64,000 nucleotides of DNA from JAJEEA01 sp965116765. GTDB lineage: Bacteria; Acidobacteriota; Vicinamibacteria; Vicinamibacterales; UBA8438. The DNA lies in NCBI GenBank assembly GCA_965116765.1, contig OZ220718.1, forward strand, positions 2,604,001 to 2,668,000, in the 5' to 3' direction. Below, piece by piece: positions 17,491 to 27,810 of the stretch. A program made the translations under genes and the position numbers. A model generated the notes under the pieces. That model had not been told where the DNA came from, did no database searches, and saw nothing but the letters and a program-made list of their open reading frames with translations. How positions within the stretch are numbered: position 1 is the stretch's first letter; the number at the start of each line of letters is the position of its first letter.

Positions 17491-19011
17491 ATGGTTACAC
17501 GCAGGAACACGCTCTTTTCGGGAATGCTGATCGCGGTCACCTCGGTCGCGATCGGCCTCGTGCTCGCGGCCCGGCTCGATCTGGTGTCGGATTCGGCGGC
17601 GCAGACCTTCAACGCCGCGCCGGGGGGGCTCACGCTGCCCCAGACCAACAGCCAGCCGATCACGGGGCAGCTCGAGGCGAACACGTTCCGCGACATCGCC
17701 GAGGCCCAGAGCCCGATGGTCGTCAACATCAGCATCGAGTCGCGGAGACCGGCCCGCGACCTGAACCGGCTCTTCGGGGACGACCAGGAAGAGCTGTTCC
17801 GGCGCTTCTTCGGCGACCCGCCGGATCCGGGCCAGGAGCGCCGGACGCAATCGGCGGGAACCGGCTTCGTCATCGACGGGAGCGGGCTCATCGTGACCAA
17901 CAACCACGTGGTGGCCGACGCCACCCGCATCGAGATCTCGTTCTTCGGCGACGAGGAAGAGTCGTACGAGGCCGAGGTCGTCGGCCGCGACCGCCTGACC
18001 GACAGCGCCCTCCTCAGGCTCACCGAGCGGCCGGACCGTCCGCTGCCCGTGGCCACGTTCGGCGACTCGGACCAGATGCGCCCGGGCGACTGGGTGATGG
18101 CCATCGGCAACCCGTTCAACCTGGGGCACACCGTGACCGTCGGCGTGGTCAGCGCGGTGGGCCGCCCGTTCTACCAGGTCCCCGGCAGACCCCAGCAGGT
18201 CATCCAGACCGACGCGGCCATCAACCCCGGCAATTCGGGAGGCCCGCTGCTGAACCTCCGGGGCGAGGTCATCGGCATCAACACCGCGATCGTCAGCGAC
18301 CGGCCGAGCAATCTCGGCATCGGGTTCGCCGTTCCCATCAACACCGTGCGCGACCTGCTGCCCCAGCTCCGCACCGGCCGGGTGACCCGGGGCCGCATCG
18401 GCGTCCAGATACAGGAGGTCACCGACGAGGACTACGAGTACCACGGGCTCAGCGAACCCATGGGGGCGATGGTGTCGACCATCCAGCCGGACGGGCCGGC
18501 CGACGAATCGGACCTCGAGCTGGGCGACGTCATCGTCAGCTACGACGGAGAACGGGTGGAGAACGTCGCCGATCTGCAGCGGAAGGTCTTCGACACGCAG
18601 CCGGGCACGCGAGTCGACCTGGGCGTCTATCGAGACCGCGAGCCGACGATGGTCCCGATTACGGTCGGCGAGCTCGACCTCGAGAACGAGGGCCGGCAGG
18701 CCGCCGTCGAGGTCGAGGACGTCAGCACCGGCTTCGGCATGAACCTCCAGGACCTGACCGCGGAGACGGCCCGGCAGCTCGACCTCCCGCGCGACACGCG
18801 GGGCCCGGTCGTCAGCGGCGTCGAGCCCGGAGGGCCGGCCCAGGTCGGCGGCGTGCGCCCGGGCGACGTGATCACCAGCATCAATCGGGTGCCGGTGACG
18901 ACGGCCGCCGAAGCCATCCGGGAGCTGAACGAGGTCGAGGAGGGCGGCGTCGCGTTCCTCCTGATCAGCCGCGGAGAAGCGCAGAGCGTGGTCCGGATCA
19001 CCCGGGAGTAG
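17491..19011 (+). CDS. periplasmic serine protease HtrA/DegP
   Basis: 506 residues from the ATG at 17491, with GGAGG at 17481-17485. Residues 9-28 are a signal peptide or anchor (FSGMLIAVTSVAIGLVLAAR). The trypsin-like domain has the triad H139 (TNNHVVAD), D171 (LTDSALL) and S249 (NPGNSGGPLL). Two PDZ domains follow, about residues 300-390 (GRIGVQIQEV, LELGDVIVSYDGERV) and 415-505 (GVRPGDVITSINRVPV). This is the usual architecture of envelope quality-control proteases and chaperones. No stress-sigma promoter is recognisable upstream. Confidence 0.93.
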   Translation: MVTRRNTLFSGMLIAVTSVAIGLVLAARLDLVSDSAAQTFNAAPGGLTLPQTNSQPITGQLEANTFRDIAEAQSPMVVNISIESRRPARDLNRLFGDDQEELFRRFFGDPPDPGQERRTQSAGTGFVIDGSGLIVTNNHVVADATRIEISFFGDEEESYEAEVVGRDRLTDSALLRLTERPDRPLPVATFGDSDQMRPGDWVMAIGNPFNLGHTVTVGVVSAVGRPFYQVPGRPQQVIQTDAAINPGNSGGPLLNLRGEVIGINTAIVSDRPSNLGIGFAVPINTVRDLLPQLRTGRVTRGRIGVQIQEVTDEDYEYHGLSEPMGAMVSTIQPDGPADESDLELGDVIVSYDGERVENVADLQRKVFDTQPGTRVDLGVYRDREPTMVPITVGELDLENEGRQAAVEVEDVSTGFGMNLQDLTAETARQLDLPRDTRGPVVSGVEPGGPAQVGGVRPGDVITSINRVPVTTAAEAIRELNEVEEGGVAFLLISRGEAQSVVRITRE

Positions 19012-19073
19012 GAACCTGCGCCCGAGACCGCGCCGCCTGCGCGGAAGGCGGAAGCTCCCCGCCGGGTTCGCCG

Positions 19074-19104
19074 GGGGGAGCCGCCGGCGACGCTTGGCGG
19101 GCCA
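19074..19104 (+). repeat. partial copy of the dispersed intergenic element (module only)
   Basis: Contains GAGCCGCCGGCGACGCTTGG followed by CGGGCC, matching the second module of the copies at 37990 and 42261. The 37-bp palindrome is not clear here. It sits between htrA and midA. Confidence 0.45.
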
Positions 19105-19208
19105 GCCCGAGCAAGAGTCCCCGGGCTCTGCCTTACGCCCGACCGGCCCGCCCGGAAATCCGCGACGGCGAGCCGGCGCGGCTCAGGGGCGGGCCACGAC
19201 CCGGTGCG

Positions 19209-20374
19209 ATGAGCGACGCGCTGCGGACCCTGATCGCCCGGCGCATCCGTGACCGCGGCCCCCTGACGGTGGCGGCGTTCATGGAGATGGCGCTGTACCA
19301 CCCCGAGCTCGGCTACTACACCCGCGCGCCCCGGCGGACGGGACGCGCGGGCGACTTCTACACCAGCGTGGACGTCGGCCCGCAGTTCGGGGCGCTGCTC
19401 GCCGCCCAGATCGACGAGATGCGCCGCGTTCACGCCGGCGGCGACGGGGCAACCGGGTTCGACCTCGTCGAGGTCGGGGCCGGGAACGGACAGCTCGCCC
19501 GCGACGTCCTCGACGCCGCCGCATCGGCATATCCCGCCCTGCACGCGGCGGCGCGGCTGACCCTGGTGGAGACGAGCCCGGCCGCGCGGGCGGCGCATGC
19601 GGAGACCCTGGGCCCGCACCGGGACCGCCTGCACGCCAGCACCTCCGCCCTGCCGGAACGGGTCTCGGGCGTCATCGTCGCCAACGAGCTGCTCGACGCC
19701 CTGCCCACCCACGCCGTGACCATGACCGAGGACGGCCTGCAGGAGGTGTACGTCGACGCGGACGGCGGCAGCTTCTTCGAGAGGGCCGGGCCGCCGTCGA
19801 GCCCGGCCCTGGCAGGCTACCTCGACCGGCTCGGGGTCACCCCCGCGCCGGGGTGGCGGGGCGAGGTCGGTCTCGCCGCGGTCGACTGGGTGCGAGACGC
19901 GTCCCGATCGCTGACGCGGGGCTTCCTCGTCCTCATCGACTACGGCCATCCCGCGCGCGAGCTGTACGCGGGCCACCACGCGAGCGGGACCCTGACCACG
20001 TTCCAGCGTCACCTGGTGGACCCCGCCGGCACCGGCCCGGACCGACGGGACCGACCCGCCTGGCTCGCCGATCCGGGCGAACGGGACATCACGGCGCACG
20101 TGGACTTCACGTCGATCGAGCTCGCGGCGCGCGACGAAGGTCTGGAGGTGCTGGGGCTCGTCGACCAGACCCGCTTTCTCCTCGGCCTCGGGGCCCTCGA
20201 CGACCCGCCGCGGCGGCGGACTCCGCGAGCGCCCTCCGCCGTCGGCTGGCCCTGAAGACGCTGCTCGCGCCCGGCGGGCTCGGCAGCACCCATCGAGTGC
20301 TGGTGCTAGGCAAGGGCGTCGGCCGCCCCGCCCTCAGGGGGTGCTCGTTCACGTGGGGGGAGACGGCGTCGTGA
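19209..20374 (+). CDS. MidA/NDUFAF7 family SAM-dependent methyltransferase, apparent frameshift near the C-terminus
   Basis: Family segments: FMEMALYHPELGYYT, GDFYTSVDVGPQFGALLA, SAM motif LVEVGAGNGQLARDVL, VIVANELLDALPTH, FLVLIDYGHPARELY. The uninterrupted frame stops at 20255 (348 residues) with an Arg/Pro tail. The typical family ending (LRRRLALKTLLAPGGLGS, VLVLGKG) lies in the -1 frame and stops at 20374. There it overlaps the next GTG in a GTGA, as most neighbours here do. The span of 1166 bases becomes 389 codons if one base is added within 20199-20218 (a CCGCCGCGGCGG tract). An assembly error is likely; the annotation covers the restored gene. Mitochondrial NDUFAF7 methylates an arginine of complex I; the bacterial substrate is unknown. 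Confidence 0.82.
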
Positions 20375-20928
20375 CGGGACCCGTCGAGCGCGAGATCAAG
20401 CTCCGGTTCGACACGCCCGACGCCGCCCGGCGGGCGGTGGTCGAGGCCGGCGCGCGGCCGCTCCGGGCGCGGCGCCTGCAGAGCGACTGCCTGCTCGACC
20501 GCGAACGGGAGCCGCTCGCCGACCGCGCCTGCACCCTCCGGGTCCGCATCGACGGCGGCGCGGCCCGGGTGACCTTCAAGGGCGCCCCGAAGCTGGGGAC
20601 GACCAAGGTCCGCGAAGAGCTGGAGACGGCGGTGGGCGACGGCGAGATGCTGCTGCAAGTGCTCGAGCGGATCGGCTTCCGCGTCTGGTTCCGCTACGAG
20701 AAGTACCGCGAGGAGTTCCGGCGCGGCGACCTCGTGATCGCGGTCGACGAGGCGCCCATCGGGACCTTCGTCGAGCTCGAGGGCAGCGAGCCCGACATCG
20801 TGGCGATGGCCGCCACGCTGGGCCGGGGGCCGGACGACTTCATCCTCGATTCGTACCTGGCGCTGTTCCGCGCGCACTGCGCCGCGACGGGGGCGTCCGC
20901 CTCCGACATGGTGTTCGACGGGCCGTGA
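20371..20928 (+). CDS. CYTH domain protein (class IV adenylate cyclase / thiamine triphosphatase-like)
   Basis: 185 residues from GTG 20371. The defining ExExK-type motif appears at the start (VEREIKLRF). Later strands carry alternating charged residues: DCLLDREREPL, TLRVRIDGGAARVTFKG, VREELETAVGD, RYEKYREEF and AVDEAPIGTFVELEG. CYTH tunnel enzymes bind triphosphates with metal; candidates are cAMP synthesis, thiamine triphosphate hydrolysis or inorganic triphosphatase activity. It is coupled by 4-base overlaps both to the methyltransferase before it and to the nucleotidyltransferase after it, so the three are one operon. Confidence 0.88.
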   Translation: MTGPVEREIKLRFDTPDAARRAVVEAGARPLRARRLQSDCLLDREREPLADRACTLRVRIDGGAARVTFKGAPKLGTTKVREELETAVGDGEMLLQVLERIGFRVWFRYEKYREEFRRGDLVIAVDEAPIGTFVELEGSEPDIVAMAATLGRGPDDFILDSYLALFRAHCAATGASASDMVFDGP

Positions 20929-21905
20929 CCAGCCCCCTGCCGCCCGCCCTGGTGCTCGCGGCCGGCCTCGGCACGCGCCTGCGCCCGCTGACGTTCACTC
21001 GGGCCAAGGCGGCGGTGCCGGTCGCGGGGACCCCGCTGATCTGCCGTCAGCTCCGGGCGCTGGCCGGGGCGGGCGTCCGCGACGTCGTGGTCAACCTGCA
21101 CCATCGGCCCGAGACCGTCGCCGGGGTCGTCGGCGACGGTGCGGCCCTGGGCTGCCGCGTCCGCTACTCGTGGGAGCGGCGGGTCCTCGGCTCGGCCGGC
21201 GGCCCGCGCCATGCGCTGCCCCTGCTCGACGACCGGTTCTTCGTCGTCAACGCCGACACCCTGTGCGCCGTCGACCTCGGCGCCCTCCTCGACCGGCACC
21301 GCGCGTCGGGGGCGGTGGCCACGCTGGCGGTGACGGTGCATCCGGCGCCCCGCCGCTACGGCGGCGTGCTGGCCGATGCCGGCGGCCGGGTCGCGGGGTT
21401 CGCCGCCGCCGGCGCCGACGCCGGCGCCGCGGCGCCGTGGCACTTCGTCGGCGTGCAGATCGTCGAGGCGGCGGTGTTCCGGGACCTGCCCGACGGGGTG
21501 CCCGCGGCGACCGTCGGCGGGCTCTACGACACCTTGCTCGCGGCCGGGCGGCCGATGGCGGTGCACGAGACCACGGGTCCGTTCCACGACATCGGAACGC
21601 CGGCCGACTACGCCGCGACGGCGCGGGCGGTCGCGGCGGCGGAAGGGCGCTCGCCGTTCTCGGCGGGCGATCGTTCGGAGATCCACCCCACCGCGCGGGT
21701 GGAGCGCTCCATCCTGTGGGACGACGTGACGGTGGAGGCCGATTGCGTGGTGACCGGCTGCGTCCTCGCCGACGGGGTCCGGGTGCCGGCCGGCACCGTC
21801 CTCGACCGGCAAGCGGTAGCGCCGGCCGGCGCCGGAGACGACGGCGAGTCGGCGACCCCGGCGCACGAGAAGCGGCTCGGCAACCTGCGGATGGCACCTC
21901 TGTGA
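20925..21905 (+). CDS. sugar-1-phosphate nucleotidyltransferase, MurU-like
   Basis: 326 residues from GTG 20925. The N-terminal signature LVLAAGLGTRLRPLTFTRAK is the nucleotide-binding loop, and FFVVNADTLCAVDL supplies the metal-binding Asp. GPFHDIGTPADYAATARAV is also typical. The C-terminal 80 residues look like a short left-handed beta-helix (EIHPTARVERSILWDDV, VTGCVLADGVRVPAGTVL). Next to an AmgK-type kinase, this fits N-acetylmuramate-1-phosphate uridylyltransferase of the anomeric cell-wall salvage route. A mannose-1-phosphate guanylyltransferase cannot be excluded from sequence alone. Confidence 0.82.
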   Translation: MTSPLPPALVLAAGLGTRLRPLTFTRAKAAVPVAGTPLICRQLRALAGAGVRDVVVNLHHRPETVAGVVGDGAALGCRVRYSWERRVLGSAGGPRHALPLLDDRFFVVNADTLCAVDLGALLDRHRASGAVATLAVTVHPAPRRYGGVLADAGGRVAGFAAAGADAGAAAPWHFVGVQIVEAAVFRDLPDGVPAATVGGLYDTLLAAGRPMAVHETTGPFHDIGTPADYAATARAVAAAEGRSPFSAGDRSEIHPTARVERSILWDDVTVEADCVVTGCVLADGVRVPAGTVLDRQAVAPAGAGDDGESATPAHEKRLGNLRMAPL

Positions 21906-22077
21906 GCCGCCTCCCATCGGACGGCGGCCCACCGCTTCGGGGACCCGGACCGAGGCAGGCGCGGGCGGCCTGGGGCGAATCCCGGGTTGCAGCGTCACGC
22001 CCCACGGTTCCCGGCGGCCAGCGAAGGGGTCGCAGCAGCCCTGGAACGAAACCTCGGGTTGCACTGATTCACGGACC

Positions 22078-23091
22078 ATGTCCGGAGACACGCTGAGCCG
22101 CACCGACGAAAGGGTGGCCGAGTACCTGCGCCGCGCCGGCCTCACCCCGGCGGCGACCCGGATCGAACCCCTGCACGGCGACGCCTCCACCCGTGCCTAC
22201 GTGCGCGTCGCCCCGCCGGGCCGGCCGCCGATGGTGCTGGCCCTCCACCCGGAGCCGTTCGCCGCCGGCTCGCTGCCGCAGGTGGTGGTGGGGACGCTCT
22301 TCCGCCGGCTGGGGATCCCGGTGCCCGCGGTGCTCGACGAAGCCCCGGACCTTGGCATCCTCGCGGTCGAGGACCTCGGCAACGAGACGCTGCAGAGCTG
22401 GATGGACGGCGGCCCGGGCCGCGACCCGGCGCCGCTGTACCGCGAGGCGATCGACCATCTCGCGGCCTTGCAGACCCGCGGCGCCGCGTTCCGCGACGAG
22501 GGCGCCCTCCCCTTCTCCCTCGCATTCGACGCCGCCAAGCTCACCTGGGAGCTCGACTTCTTCCGGTCGGAGTTCCTCGAGGCGTACCGTCGGATCGCGC
22601 TGTCCGCCGCCGCCTCCGAGGCGTTGCAGCGCGAGCTGACGACCATCGCCGAGGAGCTGGCGGCGGAGCCGCGGGTGCTGTGCCACCGCGACTACCACTG
22701 CCGGAACCTCATGGTGCGGGACGGCCGGCTGGTCGTCATCGACTTCCAGGACGCCCGCCTCGGCCCCGGCACCTACGACCTGGTCTCGCTGCTCCGGGAC
22801 TGCTACGTCGACCTGCCGGACGACCTGACCGCCGCGCTGACCCGCCGGTTTCTCGACGCCGTGCCCGCGCAGCGGACCGGCGACTTCCAGGCGAGGTTCG
22901 ACCTGATGTCGGTGCAGCGGCACCTGAAGGCCCTCGGCACGTTCGGTCACCAGGTCGCCCGGCTGGGGCGCGGGCACTTCGCCGAGCCGGTGCCCCGCAC
23001 CCTCGTCCATCTGCGCCGGACCCTTCAGGCCCGTCCGCGCTTCGCGCGGCTCCGCGAGCTGCTGGCCCCGCACGTGCCCGAGCTCGGCTGA
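22078..23091 (+). CDS. AmgK-like sugar kinase (aminoglycoside phosphotransferase fold)
   Basis: 337 residues, ATG 22078. Motifs: PLHGDASTRAYVRV, the adenine-pocket ILAVEDLGNETLQSW, catalytic loop LCHRDYHCRNLMV, metal site VIDFQDARLGPGTYDL, and the late RHLKALGTFGHQVARLGRG. This set matches the COG3178 family, in which AmgK phosphorylates MurNAc (and GlcNAc) at the anomeric carbon. With the preceding MurU-like gene it would convert recycled MurNAc to UDP-MurNAc, bypassing de novo synthesis. The genes are separated by 172 bases without a visible terminator. Substrate is inferred from family and context. Confidence 0.85.
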   Translation: MSGDTLSRTDERVAEYLRRAGLTPAATRIEPLHGDASTRAYVRVAPPGRPPMVLALHPEPFAAGSLPQVVVGTLFRRLGIPVPAVLDEAPDLGILAVEDLGNETLQSWMDGGPGRDPAPLYREAIDHLAALQTRGAAFRDEGALPFSLAFDAAKLTWELDFFRSEFLEAYRRIALSAAASEALQRELTTIAEELAAEPRVLCHRDYHCRNLMVRDGRLVVIDFQDARLGPGTYDLVSLLRDCYVDLPDDLTAALTRRFLDAVPAQRTGDFQARFDLMSVQRHLKALGTFGHQVARLGRGHFAEPVPRTLVHLRRTLQARPRFARLRELLAPHVPELG

Positions 23092-23207
23092 CGCCCTCGC
23101 CGAGGTGTGCACGACAAGAGGGCGAGACGCCGCCGGGAACGACGCGGAAGCCGCCCGCCTGGAGAGGCCCGGGGCGGTCGTCGCGATTCCGCCGTCCCCC
23201 CCTCGCC

Positions 23208-23243
23208 GACTTCGGAGACGACTTCGGAGACGACTTCGGAGAG
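23208..23243 (+). repeat. 12-bp triplicate just upstream of asnS
   Basis: GACTTCGGAGAC three times in a row (the third ends GAG). It ends 27 bases before the asnS ATG, so it would lie in the asnS leader. Each unit contains GGAG, so the tract presents several Shine-Dalgarno-like cores, though all are too far from the ATG. Confidence 0.85.
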
Positions 23244-23270
23244 AATCATAGGGAAGCCGGGTACCGCCCC

Positions 23271-24620
<1,350 letters not shown>

Positions 24621-24637
24621 CCAGGGAGCTGAGACAG

Positions 24638-25597
24638 ATGACCAGGCATTCCCGTCTCTGGGCGGCCGCGCTCGCCGCGGCCTGCTGCATCGTGGTGGCG
24701 GCGGCGGCCGGAGAGCAGAACCCGCGCGGCCGGTTCGCGGGGGTCGAGCTGACCGCCGTGCCGGTGGCCGGCAACGTGCACATGATCACGCGGCCGGGCG
24801 GCGGCGGCAACGTCGGGATGTTCGCGGGGCCCGACGGCGTACTGCTGGTCGACTCGCTCTTCGCGCCGCTGGCCGAACGGCTGATTGCGGCGGTGCGGAC
24901 GGTCTCGGACGGCGAGATCCGCTTCCTGATCAATACGCACGTGCACCCCGACCACATCGGCGGCAACGGGCCGCTGGCGGCGGCCGACGTCCTGATCTTC
25001 GCGCACGACAACCTTCGGGTCCGCATGCTCGACCGGCTCCGCACCCCGCGCCGGGGCGGGGGGTTCTCGCCGCGGCCCGCGACGGGGGCGCGGCCCGTCG
25101 TGACCTACAACGACACCGTGAGCTTCCACCTCAACGGCGAGGAGGTGCGCGCGTTCCTCGCCCCGCCCGCCCACACCGACGGCGACACCTTCGTGCACTT
25201 CCCGGAGTCGGACGTGCTGCACCTCGGCGACGTCTTCCGCACCACGAGCTATCCGATCATCGACGTCTACAACGGCGGCACCCTGGCCGGCACCGTCGAG
25301 GCCCTCGAGATCGCGCTCGACCTCGCGGGGCCGGACACCCGCATCATTCCCGGCCACGGCGTCGAGGTGGTGGGCCGCGACGCCCTCGCCGGGTTCCTCG
25401 ACATGATCGTCGACGTCCGCGACCGCGTGCACGACCTGATCGCCGAGGGCCACGGCCTCGACGAGGTGATGGCGGCGGCCCCGACCGCCGGCTACGACGC
25501 CCGGTGGGGGCAGGAGGCGACGTGGACCGCCAACGACTTCGTCCCCATCGTGTACCACGAGCTCGGCGGCGGATCGCTGTACCGGGGCAACGAGTAG
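24638..25597 (+). CDS. exported metallo-beta-lactamase fold hydrolase
   Basis: 319 residues from the ATG at 24638, 17 bases after asnS. A signal peptide covers residues 1-25 (LAAACCIVVAAAAG then EQN). The MBL motif is INTHVHPDHIGG with H101, H103, D105 and H106. Further metal ligands are probably the His of APPAHTDGDT, the Asp of LHLGDVFRT and the His of IIPGHGVEV. The overall organisation resembles subclass B3-type and related secreted hydrolases, but true beta-lactamase activity is not implied. The substrate is unknown. Confidence 0.88.
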   Translation: MTRHSRLWAAALAAACCIVVAAAAGEQNPRGRFAGVELTAVPVAGNVHMITRPGGGGNVGMFAGPDGVLLVDSLFAPLAERLIAAVRTVSDGEIRFLINTHVHPDHIGGNGPLAAADVLIFAHDNLRVRMLDRLRTPRRGGGFSPRPATGARPVVTYNDTVSFHLNGEEVRAFLAPPAHTDGDTFVHFPESDVLHLGDVFRTTSYPIIDVYNGGTLAGTVEALEIALDLAGPDTRIIPGHGVEVVGRDALAGFLDMIVDVRDRVHDLIAEGHGLDEVMAAAPTAGYDARWGQEATWTANDFVPIVYHELGGGSLYRGNE

Positions 25598-25689
25598 AAC
25601 CCTGGAGCCGGCCGGGAGCTCGTTGCCGCGAGCGCGCGCATCGGGCGTCGACGGCATCGCCCCGCCTGCCGGCAAGCCTTGCAGTCATT

Positions 25690-25744
25690 CAAGGTTCAGC
25701 ACTCAACCTTGAACAACGTCACGGGCTATTGAAGAAACTTCAAT
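25690..25744. other. two small hairpins in an AT-richer intergenic stretch
   Basis: CAAGGTT...AACCTTG at 25690-25711 (8-base loop) and ATTGAAG AAA CTTCAAT at 25728-25744. They lie after the MBL gene and upstream of the next promoter, so they may terminate transcription. No T run is present. Confidence 0.4.
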
Positions 25745-25790
25745 TGGCTCGGGCGATCGTGACGGCAGGGCGGCGCATGGGCGCGTGTCC

Positions 25791-25819
25791 TTGCCTTATT
25801 CGGCCCGGGGGCATATCTT
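25791..25819 (+). promoter_or_regulatory. sigma-70-like promoter of the secreted protein gene
   Basis: TTGCCT (25791-25796), 17-base spacer, TATCTT (25814-25819), about 60 bases before the ATG at 25880. Confidence 0.5.
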
Positions 25820-25879
25820 GGTCCATTGCGAAACAGGACGCGGAGGGTCCCGCGACTCATTCCGCAAGGAGAGGCGAAG

Positions 25880-26929
25880 ATGCGCAGGCAATCGATCGTG
25901 GCGCTCGCGGCGGCGGCGGTGATGGCGGCGGCGTCCGCGGTCGCGGGGCAGGCCCCCGACGGCTGGACGGCGCCGCGGACGGCGGACGGGCGGCCGGACC
26001 TCGGCGGCGTCTGGGCCAGCGACTCGGCGACGCCGCTGCAGCGCCCGGAGGACCTGGGCGACCGCGAGTTCCTCACCGACGAGGAGGTGGCGGCCCTGGC
26101 CGCGCACGCGAACGAGTACTCCGCGGTCGGCGGCGACGCGGTGTTCGGGGAGACGCCGTTCCGGCGGGCGCTGGCCGCCCTGCAGACGCCGCCCGACGAG
26201 GAGCAGGCGGGGGCGCGGCCGGCGCGGCGGCGGTCGACGGGCAGCTACAACCAGTTCTGGATGAGCGGCCGCTGGTTCGAGAACCGCACGTCGCTGATCG
26301 TCGATCCGCCCAACGGGCGCCTGCCGGCCCGGACCGCCGAGGCGCAGGAACGCGACCGGCGGCGGCGGGAGGCACGCAACGCGCCGCTCCCGGACCGGCG
26401 GCTGACGCTCGCGGAAGAGGTCGCCCGCATCGATCCCGCGATTCGCTGCCGCGGCGGCGGGGCCCTGCTGAGCGGACGGGGCTACAACAGCACCTACCAG
26501 ATCTTCCAGGGCACGGACTACGTCGGCATTCAGATCGAGATGCACCACGACACCCGGCTGATTCCGATCGGCGACGCGGCGCCGAGCCGGGTCGGCCCGC
26601 CGACCGCCATGGGCAGCTCGCGAGGACGGTGGGAGGGAGACACGCTGGTGGTCGAGACCACCAACCTGTCGCGCGGCGTGGGCGGCTCCACCGCCGACGT
26701 GACGATCACCGAGCGGTTCACCCGGGTGGGTCCCGAGCTGCTGCGGTACGAGTACACCCTGGATGATCCGTCCACCTGGACCCGGCCGTGGACGGCGCGC
26801 GTGTTCATGCGCCCGAGCCCCGGCACCGGGGTCCTCTACGAGTTCGCCTGTCACGAGGGGAACTACGCGATCGAGCACGCGTTGCGCAACGAACGGTATC
26901 TCGAGGCGCAGTCGGAGCAGGAGCAGTAG
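25880..26929 (+). CDS. secreted protein of a type common in Acidobacteriota, function unknown
   Basis: 349 residues from the ATG at 25880, with AAGGAGAGG upstream. A signal peptide spans residues 1-22 (VALAAAAVMAAASAVAG). The mature protein begins with TADGRPDLGGVWASDS and ends with DPSTWTRPWTARVFMRPSPG followed by EFACHEGNYAIEHALRNERY. I know this ending from many uncharacterised secreted proteins of Acidobacteriota, which occur as large paralogous sets, but no activity is established for them. It stands alone behind its own promoter. Confidence 0.8.
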   Translation: MRRQSIVALAAAAVMAAASAVAGQAPDGWTAPRTADGRPDLGGVWASDSATPLQRPEDLGDREFLTDEEVAALAAHANEYSAVGGDAVFGETPFRRALAALQTPPDEEQAGARPARRRSTGSYNQFWMSGRWFENRTSLIVDPPNGRLPARTAEAQERDRRRREARNAPLPDRRLTLAEEVARIDPAIRCRGGGALLSGRGYNSTYQIFQGTDYVGIQIEMHHDTRLIPIGDAAPSRVGPPTAMGSSRGRWEGDTLVVETTNLSRGVGGSTADVTITERFTRVGPELLRYEYTLDDPSTWTRPWTARVFMRPSPGTGVLYEFACHEGNYAIEHALRNERYLEAQSEQEQ

Positions 26930-27079
26930 GGCGGCGGGATCGGGCCGGAGGCCGGGCGGCGGGGCCGCGGTTCCCGCGCCCGGCGGCGGCCGCTCCCCCC
27001 GGGGCGGCGCGGCCCTCGGGCCGCGTCCGCGACCCGCCTCGGGTCGGGCCGGGTCGGGCCGGATGCGCCGGCCGGTTCG

Positions 27080-27149
27080 TGGTATCATTGCCCGGTTACG
27101 TTCGCGGTAGTGACTCCGAGTGGGCGTTCGCGGCCCACTTTTTGTTTTT
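27080..27149 (+). promoter_or_regulatory. rimP operon leader: extended -10 promoter and intrinsic terminator/attenuator
   Basis: TGGTATCAT at 27080-27088 is an extended -10. About 30 bases later AGTGGGC (27119-27125) pairs with GCCCACT (27133-27139) and runs into TTTTTGTTTTT (27139-27149), a textbook intrinsic terminator placed before the first gene of the operon. Transcription of rimP-nusA-infB is therefore probably controlled by read-through, which NusA itself could influence. Confidence 0.7.
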
Positions 27150-27164
27150 CCGGGACGGATCGTC

Positions 27165-27668
27165 GTGGGGCCTTCCAGGTCGTCGGCCGACCGGCTCGGG
27201 GAGATCCGCGCCATCGCGGAGCGTGTTGCGCGCAGCCACGGGCTCGTGGTGTTCGACCTGCAGTTCCGCCGCGAGTCGATCGGCTGGGTCCTGCGCATCG
27301 TCATCGACCGCCTCCCGCCGGCGCAGACCGGCACGGAGCACGGCGACAGCGTGACGGTGAGCGACTGCGAGGCGGTGAGCGTGGACGTCAGCGCGGTCCT
27401 CGACGTCGAGATGACGTTCGACCACGCGTACACGTTGGAGGTGTCGTCGCCCGGGCTCGACCGGCCGCTGCGGCACCTCGACGACTTCGAGCGCTTCATC
27501 GGCCGCCGGGCCCGGATCGTGACGTCCGAGCCGGTCGGCGGGCAGCGCTTCGTCGCGGGGCGGATCGCCGCGGTCCGCGACCGGACGATCGTGATCGAGG
27601 ACGGCGGGACGACGCGCCTCGTCCCGGAAGGGGCCGTCGCGCGAGCCCGCCTCGAAGTCGAGATGTAG
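27165..27668 (+). CDS. rimP: ribosome maturation factor RimP
   Basis: 167 residues from the GTG at 27165. An upstream in-frame GTG at 27120 falls inside the terminator hairpin and is rejected. Family segments: IRAIAERVARSHGLVVFDLQ, VLRIVIDR, VTVSDCEAVSVDVSAVLDVE, the hallmark SPGLDRPLRHLDDFERFIG, and a C-terminal SH3-like domain. RimP assists 30S subunit maturation. It opens the rimP-nusA-infB operon. Confidence 0.9.
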   Translation: MGPSRSSADRLGEIRAIAERVARSHGLVVFDLQFRRESIGWVLRIVIDRLPPAQTGTEHGDSVTVSDCEAVSVDVSAVLDVEMTFDHAYTLEVSSPGLDRPLRHLDDFERFIGRRARIVTSEPVGGQRFVAGRIAAVRDRTIVIEDGGTTRLVPEGAVARARLEVEM

Positions 27669-27810
27669 CCGCCGCGCCGCCGGAAGCCGGCGGGGCCGAG
27701 GCGCCGCGGCCCGGCGGCGGTGGCCGCGCCGGCGCGGGACGACGCGGCCGGCGCCACGGACGAGCCGCTGCCTGGACGCGATCCGCCGGGGACCGTCGCA
27801 GGGAAGTGCC

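Noticed and set aside
27120..27164. Upstream GTG start for rimP
   Set aside because: It lies inside the terminator stem-loop, and the 15 residues it would add do not resemble the family.
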